DNA of 64,000 nucleotides from Sva-07 sp963774765. GTDB taxonomy: Bacteria; Actinomycetota; Acidimicrobiia; Acidimicrobiales; Ilumatobacteraceae. The notes below the pieces were generated by a model that saw only the letters and a list, made by a program, of their open reading frames with translations, had not been told where the DNA came from and made no database searches. Position 1 is the first letter of the stretch, and each line of letters opens with the position of its first letter. The translations under genes and the position numbers were made by a program. The stretch lies in the NCBI GenBank assembly GCA_963774765.1, contig CAVZGP010000010.1, positions 124,001 through 188,000 of the forward strand. The letters run 5' to 3'. Below are positions 16,836-26,094 of this stretch, piece after piece.

Positions 16836-17827
16836 GCCATCGCTCCGACGTCGATTCCGACCTCCGCCGTCCGATGGCATCGGCTCGCATGGCCGTCGCC
16901 CACCACCACAACGGGCGGCTCCGATGCAGCACACTCCTCGATCGCGAATTCACAACGCGGTCGGAACGCACAACCGGACGGAGGATTCAGCAGACTCGGG
17001 GGGTTGCCGGGGATCGCCTGCAGCGAGTCCTTGACGCCTTCGAGGTCCGGGATCGAATTCAGCAGCGCCATGGTGTACGGATTGCGCGACTCGTAGAAGA
17101 TGTCGTCGAGGTCGCCCGTCTCCATGAGACGGCTCGCGTACATCACCTGCACGCGGTCGGCCGATCCGGCCACGAGCCCGAGGTCGTGCGTGATCAGCAT
17201 CATCGCGGAGCCGGTCGCCCGCTGGACGTCGTGGAGGACCTCCATCACCTGGGCCTGCACCGTGACGTCGAGAGCGGTGGTCGGCTCGTCGGCAATCAAC
17301 AGTTTCGGGTCGTTGCAGATCGCCATCGCGATCATCGCTCGCTGGCGCATACCACCGGAGTACTCGTGTGGGTGCTGCGCCGCCCGGCGCTTCGGTTCGG
17401 GCACGCCAACGAGTTCCAGAAGGTCGACGGCGCGATCCCAAGCAGCCTGCTTCGACGAGTCCGAGTGCACCCGGATCGCTTCAGCGATCTGCTCTCCGAC
17501 GGTGTACACCGGGTTCATCGCGGTCATCGGGTCCTGGAAGATCATCGCGATGTCGCGTCCGCGGATCATGCGCATCTCCTCCTCGGCCAGCGACAGGACG
17601 TCGATCCCGTCGAAGACGATGTCGCCCGTGATGTCGGTGTTCTTCGGGTGCAGACGCATCAGTGCGAGCGCCGTGACCGACTTGCCCGAGCCGGACTCGC
17701 CCACGACGGCGAGCACTTCTCCCGGGTTGATCTCGAAGCTGATGTCGGTCACCGCTCGGACCAGGCCGGCATCGGTGCGGAACGCGACGGTCATGCCGTC
17801 GACCTTCAGCAATGGGGACTGATTCAC
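16832..17827 (-). CDS. Oligopeptide-type ABC transporter ATPase, OppD/DppD-like
   Basis: The encoded protein has 331 residues from ATG 17827. Walker A GESGSGKSVTALALM, signature YSGGMRQRAMIAMAI, Walker B KLLIADEPTTALDVTVQAQV and C-terminal PPSGCAFRPRCEFAIEEC match the OppD class, whose C-terminal cysteines can hold a [4Fe-4S] cluster. The start is one base beyond the OppC-like stop, so the genes are translated together. Confidence 0.9.
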   Translation of the reverse strand: MNQSPLLKVDGMTVAFRTDAGLVRAVTDISFEINPGEVLAVVGESGSGKSVTALALMRLHPKNTDITGDIVFDGIDVLSLAEEEMRMIRGRDIAMIFQDPMTAMNPVYTVGEQIAEAIRVHSDSSKQAAWDRAVDLLELVGVPEPKRRAAQHPHEYSGGMRQRAMIAMAICNDPKLLIADEPTTALDVTVQAQVMEVLHDVQRATGSAMMLITHDLGLVAGSADRVQVMYASRLMETGDLDDIFYESRNPYTMALLNSIPDLEGVKDSLQAIPGNPPSLLNPPSGCAFRPRCEFAIEECAASEPPVVVVGDGHASRCHRTAEVGIDVGAMA

Positions 17828-17828
17828 G

Positions 17829-18797
17829 TCACCCTCTCTCGTTCTTGGAGCGGGGGTCGAGGGCGTCGCGCATGCCGTCTCCCAGGAAGTTCACACACAG
17901 CACGATCATCACGATGAAGAATCCGGGTGTGAGCACGCGTATCGGGTCGTTGTCGATGTTGCCCTTCGCGTCGGCCACGAGCGTGCCCAGCGAAGCGTTG
18001 GGAGGCTGGACGCCGAGACCGAGGAACGACAGGGTGCTCTCGAGCACGATGACCGTGCCGAGCAGAAGGGTCACCTCGACGACGACAGGGCCGACAACGT
18101 TCGGAAGCACGTGTCGGAGGATGATCCTCATGTGCGAAGCCCCCGCCGCGCGCGCGGCGAGGATGTACTCCTGCTCCTTGATCGACAGCACCACACCTCG
18201 TACCACACGCGCAATTCGAGTCCACAGAAGCAACGACAGCACGATTGCCAGGCTGGTTGCATTGCCACCCGAGTACTTCGAGAAGATCGACAGCACGATC
18301 AGCGCCGGCACGATCAACACCATGTTGATCACCTGCGAGATGAAGATGTCGGTGCCTTTGGCGAAGTAGGCGGCGAGTGCGCCGAGCAGGGTTCCGACCG
18401 CTGTGGCGAGCACGGCGGCGATGAACCCGATACGCAGCGAGTAGAGGCCGCCCTGAGCGGTGCGAACGAACAGGTCGCGGCCGATCTCGTCAGTGCCGAA
18501 CCAGTGGTCCGACGATGGTCCTTGGAGGCGGTCGGCGACGTTGCGCTGGTCGAATTCCCACGGACTGATCATCGGTCCGACGATGAACATCAGAACGATG
18601 AGGACGAGGCCGATCGCTCCGATGATCGCCATCCGGTGGTGACGGAATCGTTTCCACGCCAGCCATCCGAATGTCTGCGGCGCCTCGGTGAGGCCCTCGA
18701 TCTCGCCCGCCGAGAACACTGGCACGTGGTGTTCATAGGTCTCGGTGTCGAAGAAGTCGGGTTCGAGGTTCTGCTGATCGAAGGTGCTCTTGGCCAT
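17829..18797 (-). CDS. Oligopeptide-type ABC transporter permease, OppC/DppC-like
   Basis: The encoded protein has 322 residues from ATG 18797, preceded by GAGGAG at correct spacing. A longer frame to 18965 would overlap the OppB-like gene. About 60 cytoplasmic N-terminal residues precede six membrane segments. The HWFGTDEIGRDLFVR box and the ATPase-coupling loop (YILAARAAGASHMRIILRHV) are typical of OppC. It forms the translocation pore with the OppB-like subunit. Confidence 0.9.
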   Translation of the reverse strand: MAKSTFDQQNLEPDFFDTETYEHHVPVFSAGEIEGLTEAPQTFGWLAWKRFRHHRMAIIGAIGLVLIVLMFIVGPMISPWEFDQRNVADRLQGPSSDHWFGTDEIGRDLFVRTAQGGLYSLRIGFIAAVLATAVGTLLGALAAYFAKGTDIFISQVINMVLIVPALIVLSIFSKYSGGNATSLAIVLSLLLWTRIARVVRGVVLSIKEQEYILAARAAGASHMRIILRHVLPNVVGPVVVEVTLLLGTVIVLESTLSFLGLGVQPPNASLGTLVADAKGNIDNDPIRVLTPGFFIVMIVLCVNFLGDGMRDALDPRSKNERG

Positions 18798-18805
18798 GGG
18801 GCTCC

Positions 18806-19762
18806 TCAGTCCAGTCGAATCCGCGGGTCGAGCACGCCGTACATGATGTCGGCGACGAGGTTGAAGAAGACTGTGATCAACCCGGTGAACAACACGATGC
18901 CGAGGATCAGGTAGATGTCGGCATCGTTGAGCCCTCGCACGAATGCAGGCCCGAGTCCGGGCCACGAGAAGATGCTCTCGGTGACGATGGATCCGCCGAG
19001 CAATGCGGAGAAGTTGAGCGCCCAGAGCGTGACCAACGGGATCAGCGCGTTGCGCAGCGCATGCTTCCAGACCACTCGTTTCTCGGGAAGGCCCTTCGCG
19101 CGGGCCGTGCGGATGTAGTCCTGGTTGAGCGTCTCGAGCATCGAGGCGCGCCCGAAACGGCTGTCCGCGGAGATGAACAGGATCGACAACGACATGACCG
19201 GCAGCGCGATGTCGCGGATCAGTTCGATGAAGTTCTCGTTGGTCTTGCGACCGGTGTTGAACGGCTTGATGCCGAACCAGTTCTCGAGCTGCACACCGAA
19301 GATGTTCTGGATCAGCAGGGCGAGCACGAATGACGGGAAGGCGAGACCGAAGAAGGCGAGACCGGTGAGGATGTAGTCGCCCTTGGAGTACTGGTGGCGT
19401 GCGGAGTACACCGAGAGCAGAAGGGCCACCACCGCACTGATGATGAAGGCGGGAACGGCGATGAGTGCGGTGTTCCAGCCGCGGTCGACGATGATCTCGC
19501 CGACCGGCTCACCGATGCTGCTGGACGTGCCGAGGTCGCCGCTGAGCACGTCGCGGAACCAGATGAACGGTCGAAGCCAGACATTGACGTCGAGGTTGTA
19601 GACGTCGGTGATCTGGTCGAACCCGTCCTGGCAGCGAGGCAGACAGAGGTAGAACCCCGAGCGAGGATCAGTGGTGAGCGAGATCCCCACATGGACCAGA
19701 TACAGCGCAATGACCAACAGCGGAATCGTTGCCAGGAGACGTCTGGTGATGTAGGCGAACAC
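18806..19762 (-). CDS. Oligopeptide-type ABC transporter permease, OppB/DppB-like
   Basis: The encoded protein has 318 residues. The N-terminal helix MFAYITRRLLATIPLLVIAL is the standard OppB start, followed by an extracytoplasmic loop with two Cys (FYLCLPRCQDGFD), five further membrane segments and the EAA-type loop (DYIRTARAKGLPEKRVVWKH). It follows the binding-protein gene after a strong hairpin and precedes the OppC-like gene by 8 bp. Confidence 0.9.
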   Translation of the reverse strand: MFAYITRRLLATIPLLVIALYLVHVGISLTTDPRSGFYLCLPRCQDGFDQITDVYNLDVNVWLRPFIWFRDVLSGDLGTSSSIGEPVGEIIVDRGWNTALIAVPAFIISAVVALLLSVYSARHQYSKGDYILTGLAFFGLAFPSFVLALLIQNIFGVQLENWFGIKPFNTGRKTNENFIELIRDIALPVMSLSILFISADSRFGRASMLETLNQDYIRTARAKGLPEKRVVWKHALRNALIPLVTLWALNFSALLGGSIVTESIFSWPGLGPAFVRGLNDADIYLILGIVLFTGLITVFFNLVADIMYGVLDPRIRLD

Positions 19763-19813
19763 AGTGCAAGAGACCTCGGATGGAGACAGTAGACGACAAG
19801 TCAGCAGATGTTG

Positions 19814-19839
19814 AACGGGGCCCCGTCAGGGGCCCCGTT
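19814..19839 (-). terminator. Hairpin between binding-protein and permease genes
   Basis: A perfect 11-bp stem (AACGGGGCCCC/GGGGCCCCGTT) with a 4-nt loop lies in the 113-bp gap after the binding-protein stop. Only a short mixed pyrimidine tract follows. Such hairpins commonly act as partial terminators or 3' stabilisers, making the binding protein more abundant than the membrane parts. Confidence 0.65.
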
Positions 19840-19875
19840 CTTCATCTCACATGGTGTTGCAGGATGTTCGGTTGA

Positions 19876-21774
19876 TCAGCCGGCGAACTGGAAGTCCGCA
19901 ACGTTGGTCAACGGGCCCGCACCCTGGGCGTCGGGAGCAACACCGGCCTGCGAGAGCTGGTCGGTGTAGCCGTAGAACGACGGCTTCTGGGTGAGCGGGA
20001 GCATGAACAGACCCTGCACCGGGTCCTTCTCCAGCGTGGTGACGAACTTGTCCAGCTCGTTGTAGCAGGCTGCACGGTCGTCGGCGTCGACGGTGGCGTC
20101 GCACTCGTCGGCGAGGGCTTCGAACTCGTCATTGGCGAATCCGTAGGCGTTGTTCTCGCCACCCTTGCGGTACGAAGCGGTCTGGCCACCGGGCCACGGG
20201 CCACCGACCCATGCGAACTGGGTGATGTCCCAGATGTCGCAGTTGCCGGCGGTGCCGCCGCTGACCGAGCACTCGATCGAGCCCTCGGAGAACGGCACTT
20301 CGCTGAAGTAGGCGCCGCCTTCGACGTTGTCGATGACGATGTCGATGCCGGCGTCCTTCATCTGGGCCTGGATGAGCTCCTCCTGGATCTCACGCAGACG
20401 GTTGCCACCGGTGGTGCCAACGCGCAGTGTGAGCACGCCGTCTTCCGGGTGCTCGTAGATGCCGTCGCCATTGAGGGTGTAGCCAGCCGACTCGAGCGCG
20501 GCAGCTGCCGACTCGATGTCGCCGGCGCCGTAGCCGGCGTCGCCGGCGTGGTCCTCGTAGGTCGACTGGTTCGACAGCCAGTAGGTGTTGCCCAGGCCAT
20601 TGGCCGGCAGCGTGTCGCCGAACAACGGGGTGTAGAGGCCGGCCATCACTTCGGCCTTGTCCATCGCGAAGGCAAGCGCCTCACGCACCTCGGGCTTGGC
20701 CAGGTGCGCGTTGTTGAGGTTCAGGCCCCAGTGCTCGAAGACCGGACCGGGCGAGGTGGCCACGGTGAAGGTCTCGTCACCGGCGAGCTCTTCGAACGCG
20801 AGCTGCGGCTGGGTCATGACGATCTGTGCTTCGCCGGCCTTCAGCGTGTTGATCTGCGCGTCGGTGTCGGTCACGAAGTTGATCTGCACGCCGTCGACGA
20901 AGGCCAGGCCGTCGTTCTTGGCGTCGGGGCTGTTCGAGCCGTTGTAGACGTCGTTGCGCACCAGGTTCATCTGGACGCCCTTGTTCCACGACTCGAAGAT
21001 CATCGGGCCAGAGGACGCGATGACCTCGCCGCCGACGTTCCACTCGCGCAGTGCGTCGTTCAGTTCCGCGGCTGCCGTGACCGGATCCTCGGAGAACTGG
21101 TGCATCGGGTACACCTCGTTGAGGACGCCCTGCCAGCCGGCGTAGAACGACTCCCAGGTGATGCTGAACTCGGTCGGGCTGGTCACCGTGAAGTCGGTGA
21201 CGTTGTCGAGACCGGTGCGGTCACCGAGCAGGTAGATGTAGAGGGGCTCGCCCTCTTCATCGGTGCCGTCGGTCGCCATGAGTGCGTCGTAGGTCCACTT
21301 GACATCGTCGGCCGTCAGGTCGTCGCCATCGCTCCACACGAGTCCGTCACGGAGCGTGAACTCGCCCGTGACCGAGCCGTCATCGTTCTCGGTGATCGTG
21401 GCCTCGCCGTCGAGCAGCTCGGGGTAGTACTCGGTCGAGCCAGAGATGCCGTGCAGACCTTCGATCAGCGCGGAGCGAATCCACGACGTGACCGAGAGGT
21501 TGTTCTCGGGATCATCGAGGTGCAGGTCGGGTGGCTCCTGCTCGTGCGCCCAGATCAGAGTGCCGCCGTCGGAACCCTCGACCATGTCGCCACCCTCGGT
21601 GGTTTCGGTGGTCTCGGCCTCGGTGGTGTCGGTCTCGGTGGTGTCACCGGTCTCAGCTGCTTCGGTGCTGTCGGGTGCGCTGGTGTCGTCATCGTCGCTG
21701 CCACAGGCTGCGAAGATCAACGCCGACGCGGCCGCAACGGCGAGGAGCTTGGCGCTCCGTCGTGTCGTGTTCAC
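19876..21774 (-). CDS. Oligopeptide-type substrate-binding lipoprotein (SBP_bac_5)
   Basis: The encoded protein has 632 residues from GTG 21774, with AGGAGG eight bases upstream. A lipoprotein signal (LLAVAAASALIFAACG) is followed by about 45 acidic and Thr-rich residues, then a family-5 extracellular binding domain (GTLIWAHEQEPPDLHLDDPE, then FTLRDGLVWSDGDDLTADDV). The family binds peptides, nickel complexes or sugars. The exact ligand is open. It is the promoter-proximal gene of the operon. The 249-bp upstream gap is the likely promoter, and I see no clear operator in it. Confidence 0.9.
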   Translation of the reverse strand: MNTTRRSAKLLAVAAASALIFAACGSDDDDTSAPDSTEAAETGDTTETDTTEAETTETTEGGDMVEGSDGGTLIWAHEQEPPDLHLDDPENNLSVTSWIRSALIEGLHGISGSTEYYPELLDGEATITENDDGSVTGEFTLRDGLVWSDGDDLTADDVKWTYDALMATDGTDEEGEPLYIYLLGDRTGLDNVTDFTVTSPTEFSITWESFYAGWQGVLNEVYPMHQFSEDPVTAAAELNDALREWNVGGEVIASSGPMIFESWNKGVQMNLVRNDVYNGSNSPDAKNDGLAFVDGVQINFVTDTDAQINTLKAGEAQIVMTQPQLAFEELAGDETFTVATSPGPVFEHWGLNLNNAHLAKPEVREALAFAMDKAEVMAGLYTPLFGDTLPANGLGNTYWLSNQSTYEDHAGDAGYGAGDIESAAAALESAGYTLNGDGIYEHPEDGVLTLRVGTTGGNRLREIQEELIQAQMKDAGIDIVIDNVEGGAYFSEVPFSEGSIECSVSGGTAGNCDIWDITQFAWVGGPWPGGQTASYRKGGENNAYGFANDEFEALADECDATVDADDRAACYNELDKFVTTLEKDPVQGLFMLPLTQKPSFYGYTDQLSQAGVAPDAQGAGPLTNVADFQFAG

Positions 21775-22023
21775 GTATGTGTCCTCCTGAAAGATGGATA
21801 TGAAACAGGGAAGTCGCGTGCCCCAGGAACCGCCCGGCAGAGCCGGCGTTCAACCACGGCTGAACACCTTCGAGCCCCCTCCCCGGTGACTCGAAGACAA
21901 CCGACCATAGCAGCGCCCATTACCCAGTGGTAGCCACACCTGTTGCGACTGTGTGAAAAATCAAACCGGCGACAGCGCCCTGCCCGCCCGGACTCGACCC
22001 AGAACGCGCCGCCGGAACGCAGG

Positions 22024-22794
22024 TCAGCTACCGAACTGGACGATCTTGGCGAACTCGTCGGGGTCGAGGCTGGCGCCGCCGACGAGGGCGCCGTCGATGT
22101 CGGCCTGCGCCATCAGTTCGGTGGCGTTGGCGCCCTTGACCGAGCCGCCGTACTGGATCCGCACCGCGTCCGCGGTGGCGTCATCGGCGAGTTCGCGGAG
22201 CTTGCCGCGAATCGCCGCGCACACCGCCTGCGCGTCGTCGGCCGTCGCGGTCATCCCGGTACCGATCGCCCAGATCGGCTCGTACGCAATGACGAGTGAC
22301 GCGATCTGCTCGTTCGTGCGACCGGCCAGGCCGGCCTCGATCTGGCCGAGCACCTTCGACTCGGTCTCGCCCGCCTCGCGCTCGGCCAGCGTCTCGCCAC
22401 AGCACATGATCGGCGTCATGTGGTGCGCCTGGATCGCAGCGACCTTCTTGTTGACCATCTCGTCGGTCTCGCCGAAGATCTCTCGGCGCTCGGAGTGCCC
22501 GACGATCACATAGATCACGTTCAGCTTCTGGAGGAATGCCGGCGACACCTCGCCGGTGAGCGCGCCGCTGTCCTCCCAGTGACAATGTTGGGCGCCGAGG
22601 TGGAAGTCGAAGTCCTCGGTCTCGATCACCGTCTGGACGCTGCGGATGTCGGTGAACGGTGGATGGATGCTGACGTCGACGTCCTCGAGGGTCTCCTTCG
22701 GCACCAGGTAGTGGAGCTTCTGGACGGTCTGGATGGCCTCGAAGTGGTTGAGGTTCATCTTCCAGTTGCCGGAGATGAGCGGTCGACGGGTCAT
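22024..22794 (-). CDS. tpiA: Triosephosphate isomerase
   Basis: The encoded protein has 256 residues from ATG 22794. An upstream in-frame extension lies inside pgk and is rejected. The substrate motif GNWKMN contains the catalytic Lys, VIVGHSERR the electrophilic His, and VIAYEPIWAIGTG the catalytic Glu. It interconverts dihydroxyacetone phosphate and glyceraldehyde 3-phosphate in glycolysis. It is the third gene of gap-pgk-tpiA, 19 bp after pgk. Confidence 0.97.
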   Translation of the reverse strand: MTRRPLISGNWKMNLNHFEAIQTVQKLHYLVPKETLEDVDVSIHPPFTDIRSVQTVIETEDFDFHLGAQHCHWEDSGALTGEVSPAFLQKLNVIYVIVGHSERREIFGETDEMVNKKVAAIQAHHMTPIMCCGETLAEREAGETESKVLGQIEAGLAGRTNEQIASLVIAYEPIWAIGTGMTATADDAQAVCAAIRGKLRELADDATADAVRIQYGGSVKGANATELMAQADIDGALVGGASLDPDEFAKIVQFGS

Positions 22795-22813
22795 GAGATT
22801 CCGTTCTGGTGGG

Positions 22814-23935
22814 TCACTGCGTTCCTTGTCGTAGGGCGGCGAGGCCTGGAAGGTCGCCGTTCTCGAGGAGTTCGAGGCTGGCGCCGCCTCCGGTGGAGAC
22901 GTGGTCGACCTCGTCGTCGAGCTTGAACTGCGCGAGCGCCGCGGCGGAGTCTCCGCCGCCGACGACGGTGAACGCCTTGGTGTCGGCCATCGCGTGCGCG
23001 ACGGTGCGCGTCCCCGAGGCGAACCGCTCGTCCTCGAACATGCCCATCGGGCCGTTCCAGAAGACCATGCGGGCATCCATGATCACGTCGGTGAACGCTG
23101 CGGCAGAGCCGGGGCCGATGTCGAAGCCCTTCGCTCCGTCGGGCAGACGGGTGCCGAACGTGGCGTACTCGCCGGCGGCGGTGGTGCCGGTGATGTCATC
23201 GGGCAGGTGGATGGTCTTGCCCTTGGCGCCGGCGTCGGCGAGGAGGCGCTTGCACGTGTCGACCTGGTCGGGTTCGAACAGCGAGTCACCGATCGGCTTG
23301 CCCTGGGCGGCAAAGAACGTGAAGCACATGGCGCCGCCGATGACCAGCGAGTCGACCACGTCGAGGAGCGCCTCGACGACGCCGAGCTTGTCGGAGATCT
23401 TGGCACCGCCGAGCACCGCCACGAACGGGTGCTTGGGCTTGTTGCGCAGGCCGAGGAGGACTTCGACCTCGTTCTGCAGCAGGCGTCCCATGGCCGACGG
23501 CACGAACTGCGGCGGGCCGACGATCGACGCGTGGGCACGGTGCGAGGCACCGAACGCGTCGTTGACGTAGCCGTCGATCCCGTCGACGAGCGTGGCGACG
23601 AACGCTGGATCGTTGGCGGTCTCACCTGGATCGAACCGCAGGTTCTCCAGCAGCTCGACTTCCGGTGCCAACTCGGCGAGGCGAGCACGCACGGGATCCA
23701 TCGAGAACTTCGGATCCGGTGCGCCTTTCGGTCGACCGAGGTGGCTGGCCGTGACGACGCTCGCGCCGCGCTCGGTCAACCACTCGATCGTCGGCAGCGC
23801 CGCGCGGATCCGGAAGTCGTCGACGATGGCTCCATCGTCGAGTGGCACGTTGAAGTCGGTCCGGACCAGGATGCGCTTGCCGTCGAGGCCACCCAGCGTC
23901 GTCTCCAGATCCTCGAGGACCGGGATCTCGCTCAC
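22814..23935 (-). CDS. pgk: Phosphoglycerate kinase
   Basis: The encoded protein has 373 residues from GTG 23935, a little short of the usual 390-400. Longer in-frame starts lie inside gap. Family motifs are RILVRTDFNVPLDDG, ASHLGRPKG and, near the C-terminus, FTVVGGGDSAAALAQF. It makes ATP from 1,3-bisphosphoglycerate. The start follows the gap stop by five bases, so translation is coupled. Confidence 0.96.
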   Translation of the reverse strand: MSEIPVLEDLETTLGGLDGKRILVRTDFNVPLDDGAIVDDFRIRAALPTIEWLTERGASVVTASHLGRPKGAPDPKFSMDPVRARLAELAPEVELLENLRFDPGETANDPAFVATLVDGIDGYVNDAFGASHRAHASIVGPPQFVPSAMGRLLQNEVEVLLGLRNKPKHPFVAVLGGAKISDKLGVVEALLDVVDSLVIGGAMCFTFFAAQGKPIGDSLFEPDQVDTCKRLLADAGAKGKTIHLPDDITGTTAAGEYATFGTRLPDGAKGFDIGPGSAAAFTDVIMDARMVFWNGPMGMFEDERFASGTRTVAHAMADTKAFTVVGGGDSAAALAQFKLDDEVDHVSTGGGASLELLENGDLPGLAALRQGTQ

Positions 23936-23940
23936 GGCGT

Positions 23941-24951
23941 TCAGCGCTTGACCTTCGAACCGGTGAACACCGTCAGGTCGACGAGGCGGTTCGAGTAGCC
24001 CCACTCGTTGTCGTACCAGCCGTTGATCTTCACCAGCTTGCCCATGCTCATGGTGAGCCCGGCGTCGAAGACGCACGAGTGCGGGTCGGTGACGATGTCG
24101 CTCGACACGATCGGGTCCTCGGTGTACTTGAGGATGCCCTTCAGCGACTTCTTGCTCGCCGCTTCGAACGCCGCGTTGATCTCCTCGACCGTGGCGGCCC
24201 TCTTGAGGTTGACGGTGAAGTCGGTGAGCGAACCGGTCGGGGTGGGCACTCGCAGCGCCGTGCCGTCGAGCTTGCCCTTCATCGACTCCATCACGAGCGA
24301 CGTCGCACGGGCGGCGCCGGTGGACGTCGGCACGATGTTGATCGCCGCGCCGCGGGCACGGCGCAGGTCGCTGTGCGGGCCGTCGACGAGGCTCTGATCG
24401 CCGGTGTAGGAGTGCACGGTGGTCATCAGGCCCTGCTCGACGCCGAACGCGTCGTCGAGCACCTTGACCATCGGGACGAAGCAGTTCGTGGTGCAGCTCG
24501 CGTTCGAGATCACCTTGTGCTGGCTGATCCGGAAGTCCTTGTGGTTGACGCCATACACGATCGTGATGTCGGCGTTCGTGGCCGGCGCCGACACGATGAC
24601 GAGCGGTGCACCGCCGTCGAGGTGTGCGCTGGCAGCGTCACGGGTGTTGAAGAACCCGGTCGACTCGACGACGACGTCGACGCCGAGGTCGCCCCACGGC
24701 AGGTCGGCCGGATTGCGCTCGCTGAGGACCTTGAGCGTGTCGCTGCCGACCTTGATGCTCGACTTGGTGGCCGTCACCTTCTCGGGGAAGCGGCCGAGCA
24801 CCGAGTCGTACTTGAGGAGGTGCGCCATCGTGTCGATCGATCCGAGGTCGTTCACCGCCACGAAGTCGATGTCGGCGCCGCTGGCCTTGGCGGCGCGGAA
24901 GAAGTTGCGGCCGATGCGTCCGAAACCGTTGATGCCGACGCGAATGGTCAT
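23941..24951 (-). CDS. gap: Glyceraldehyde-3-phosphate dehydrogenase
   Basis: The encoded protein has 336 residues from ATG 24951, with AGGAGG nine bases upstream. The NAD-binding start is TIRVGINGFGRIGRNFFRAA, the active-site Cys sits in SNASCTTNC, and the substrate His region follows the TVHSYTGDQ block. The C-terminal WYDNEWGYSNRLVDL is typical of the glycolytic form. It is the first gene of the glycolytic triplet. Actinobacterial relatives usually have whiA directly upstream; here rapZ is next. Confidence 0.97.
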   Translation of the reverse strand: MTIRVGINGFGRIGRNFFRAAKASGADIDFVAVNDLGSIDTMAHLLKYDSVLGRFPEKVTATKSSIKVGSDTLKVLSERNPADLPWGDLGVDVVVESTGFFNTRDAASAHLDGGAPLVIVSAPATNADITIVYGVNHKDFRISQHKVISNASCTTNCFVPMVKVLDDAFGVEQGLMTTVHSYTGDQSLVDGPHSDLRRARGAAINIVPTSTGAARATSLVMESMKGKLDGTALRVPTPTGSLTDFTVNLKRAATVEEINAAFEAASKKSLKGILKYTEDPIVSSDIVTDPHSCVFDAGLTMSMGKLVKINGWYDNEWGYSNRLVDLTVFTGSKVKR

Positions 24952-25055
24952 GACTGGGTGCCTCCTGGCGTGTGGGGGGAACGACGTTGTCCGACCACGA
25001 CTGTAGTTCCCTTGCGGGTCGGGCCCGGAAACGACGGGTCGGACCACGCCGTGCG

Positions 25056-25904
25056 TCAGCGCGAGACGTCGCGGTGCGAGGTGTGCACCGGCGCTCCGCG
25101 TTGGCGCAGACGGGCGGCGAGTTCCTCGGCGACCGCGACCGACCGGTGGCGGCCTCCGGTGCAGCCGAGCGCGACCGTGAGATAGGAACGCCCCTCGGCC
25201 TGGTACTGCGGCACGAGGCTGCCCAAGAGTTCGTCGAACCGGTCGACGAACGCCGAACCGACCGCGGTTTCGAGGACGTAGTCGCGCACCTTCGGATCGT
25301 GCCCGGTCAGTGGGCGCAGGTCGTCCTCCCAGTGGGGGTTGGGGAGGAAACGCAGGTCCATCACGATGTCGGCGTCGAGCGGAAGACCGTGCTTGAAGCC
25401 GAAGCTCTCCACCGTCACCTGCAGCCTCGATCCGCTGACGGTGTCGAAGGCGTGATCGATGCGCTCTTTGAGTTGGTGCACGTTGAGATCGCTCGTGTCG
25501 ATGACGAGGTCGGCCGCAGCGCGAACGGGTTCGAGTATCGACCGCTCCAACTCGATCGACTCGACGAGGCCGTCGGTGTCGTCGGCGAGCGGATGGCGAC
25601 GCCGCGTCGCGTCGTAGCGTCGGACGAGTTCCGGTGTGGACGCGTCCAGGAACACCACGCGCACGTCGTGGCCGTCGGCGCGCAGCTCGCCGACTTTCGT
25701 CAGCACTTCGGCGTGTTGGCGCCCTGCGACGAGCGCCAGGCGCTCGATGTCGCTGGTCGGCTTGGCAGCGAGTTCAACGATCGTGCCGATCAGTGCCGTC
25801 GGCAAGTTGTCGACCACGAACCAGCCGAGGTCCTCCAACACATCGGCGACACCCGATCGTCCCGCTCCCGACAGCCCGGAGATCAGCACGATGTCGGCCA
25901 CCAC
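25056..25904 (-). CDS. rapZ: RapZ-family nucleotide-binding RNA adapter protein
   Basis: The encoded protein has 282 residues. The N-terminal P-loop is GLSGAGRSGVADVLEDLGWF; Arg replaces the Walker A Lys, which is usual in actinobacterial members. VVDNLPTALI follows, and the C-terminal domain holds FGFKHGLPLDADIVMDLRFL and ALGCTGGRHRSVAVAEEL. In Enterobacteria RapZ guides RNase E; in actinobacteria the role is unsettled. It is normally followed by yvcK and whiA, both absent from this spot. Only 104 bp separate it from gap. Confidence 0.93.
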   Translation of the reverse strand: MVADIVLISGLSGAGRSGVADVLEDLGWFVVDNLPTALIGTIVELAAKPTSDIERLALVAGRQHAEVLTKVGELRADGHDVRVVFLDASTPELVRRYDATRRRHPLADDTDGLVESIELERSILEPVRAAADLVIDTSDLNVHQLKERIDHAFDTVSGSRLQVTVESFGFKHGLPLDADIVMDLRFLPNPHWEDDLRPLTGHDPKVRDYVLETAVGSAFVDRFDELLGSLVPQYQAEGRSYLTVALGCTGGRHRSVAVAEELAARLRQRGAPVHTSHRDVSR

Positions 25905-25972
25905 GCCACCCTACCGACCCGCCCCAACCCCCTGTGCCTTTCCCCGAATCGCAACCACGTTGGCGACCCCGC

Positions 25973-26071
25973 GATGAGCGAACCGACCGGATACAGCGGT
26001 TTCGCTCATCGCAACCCACGTGAACCTCCCCGCGATGAGCGAACCGACCGGATACAGCGGTTTCGCTCATC
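25973..26071. repeat. Hairpin repeat family 1, cluster A (two copies)
   Basis: Two identical 38-bp cores lie at 25973-26010 and 26034-26071. Each starts GATGAGCGAACCG and ends CGGTTTCGCTCATC around an 11-nt loop, giving 13 base pairs with one bulged T and often extended by flanking GC. The gap between cores is 23 bp (period 61). The cluster lies between the rapZ start and the methyltransferase 3' end. Confidence 0.93.
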
Positions 26072-26094
26072 GCAACCCCCGTGGCGATCGCGGC

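Noticed and set aside
25056..25904. RapZ Walker A Lys replaced by Arg as evidence of inactivity
   Set aside because: The GLSGAGR form is usual among actinobacterial RapZ proteins, so it is not an anomaly.
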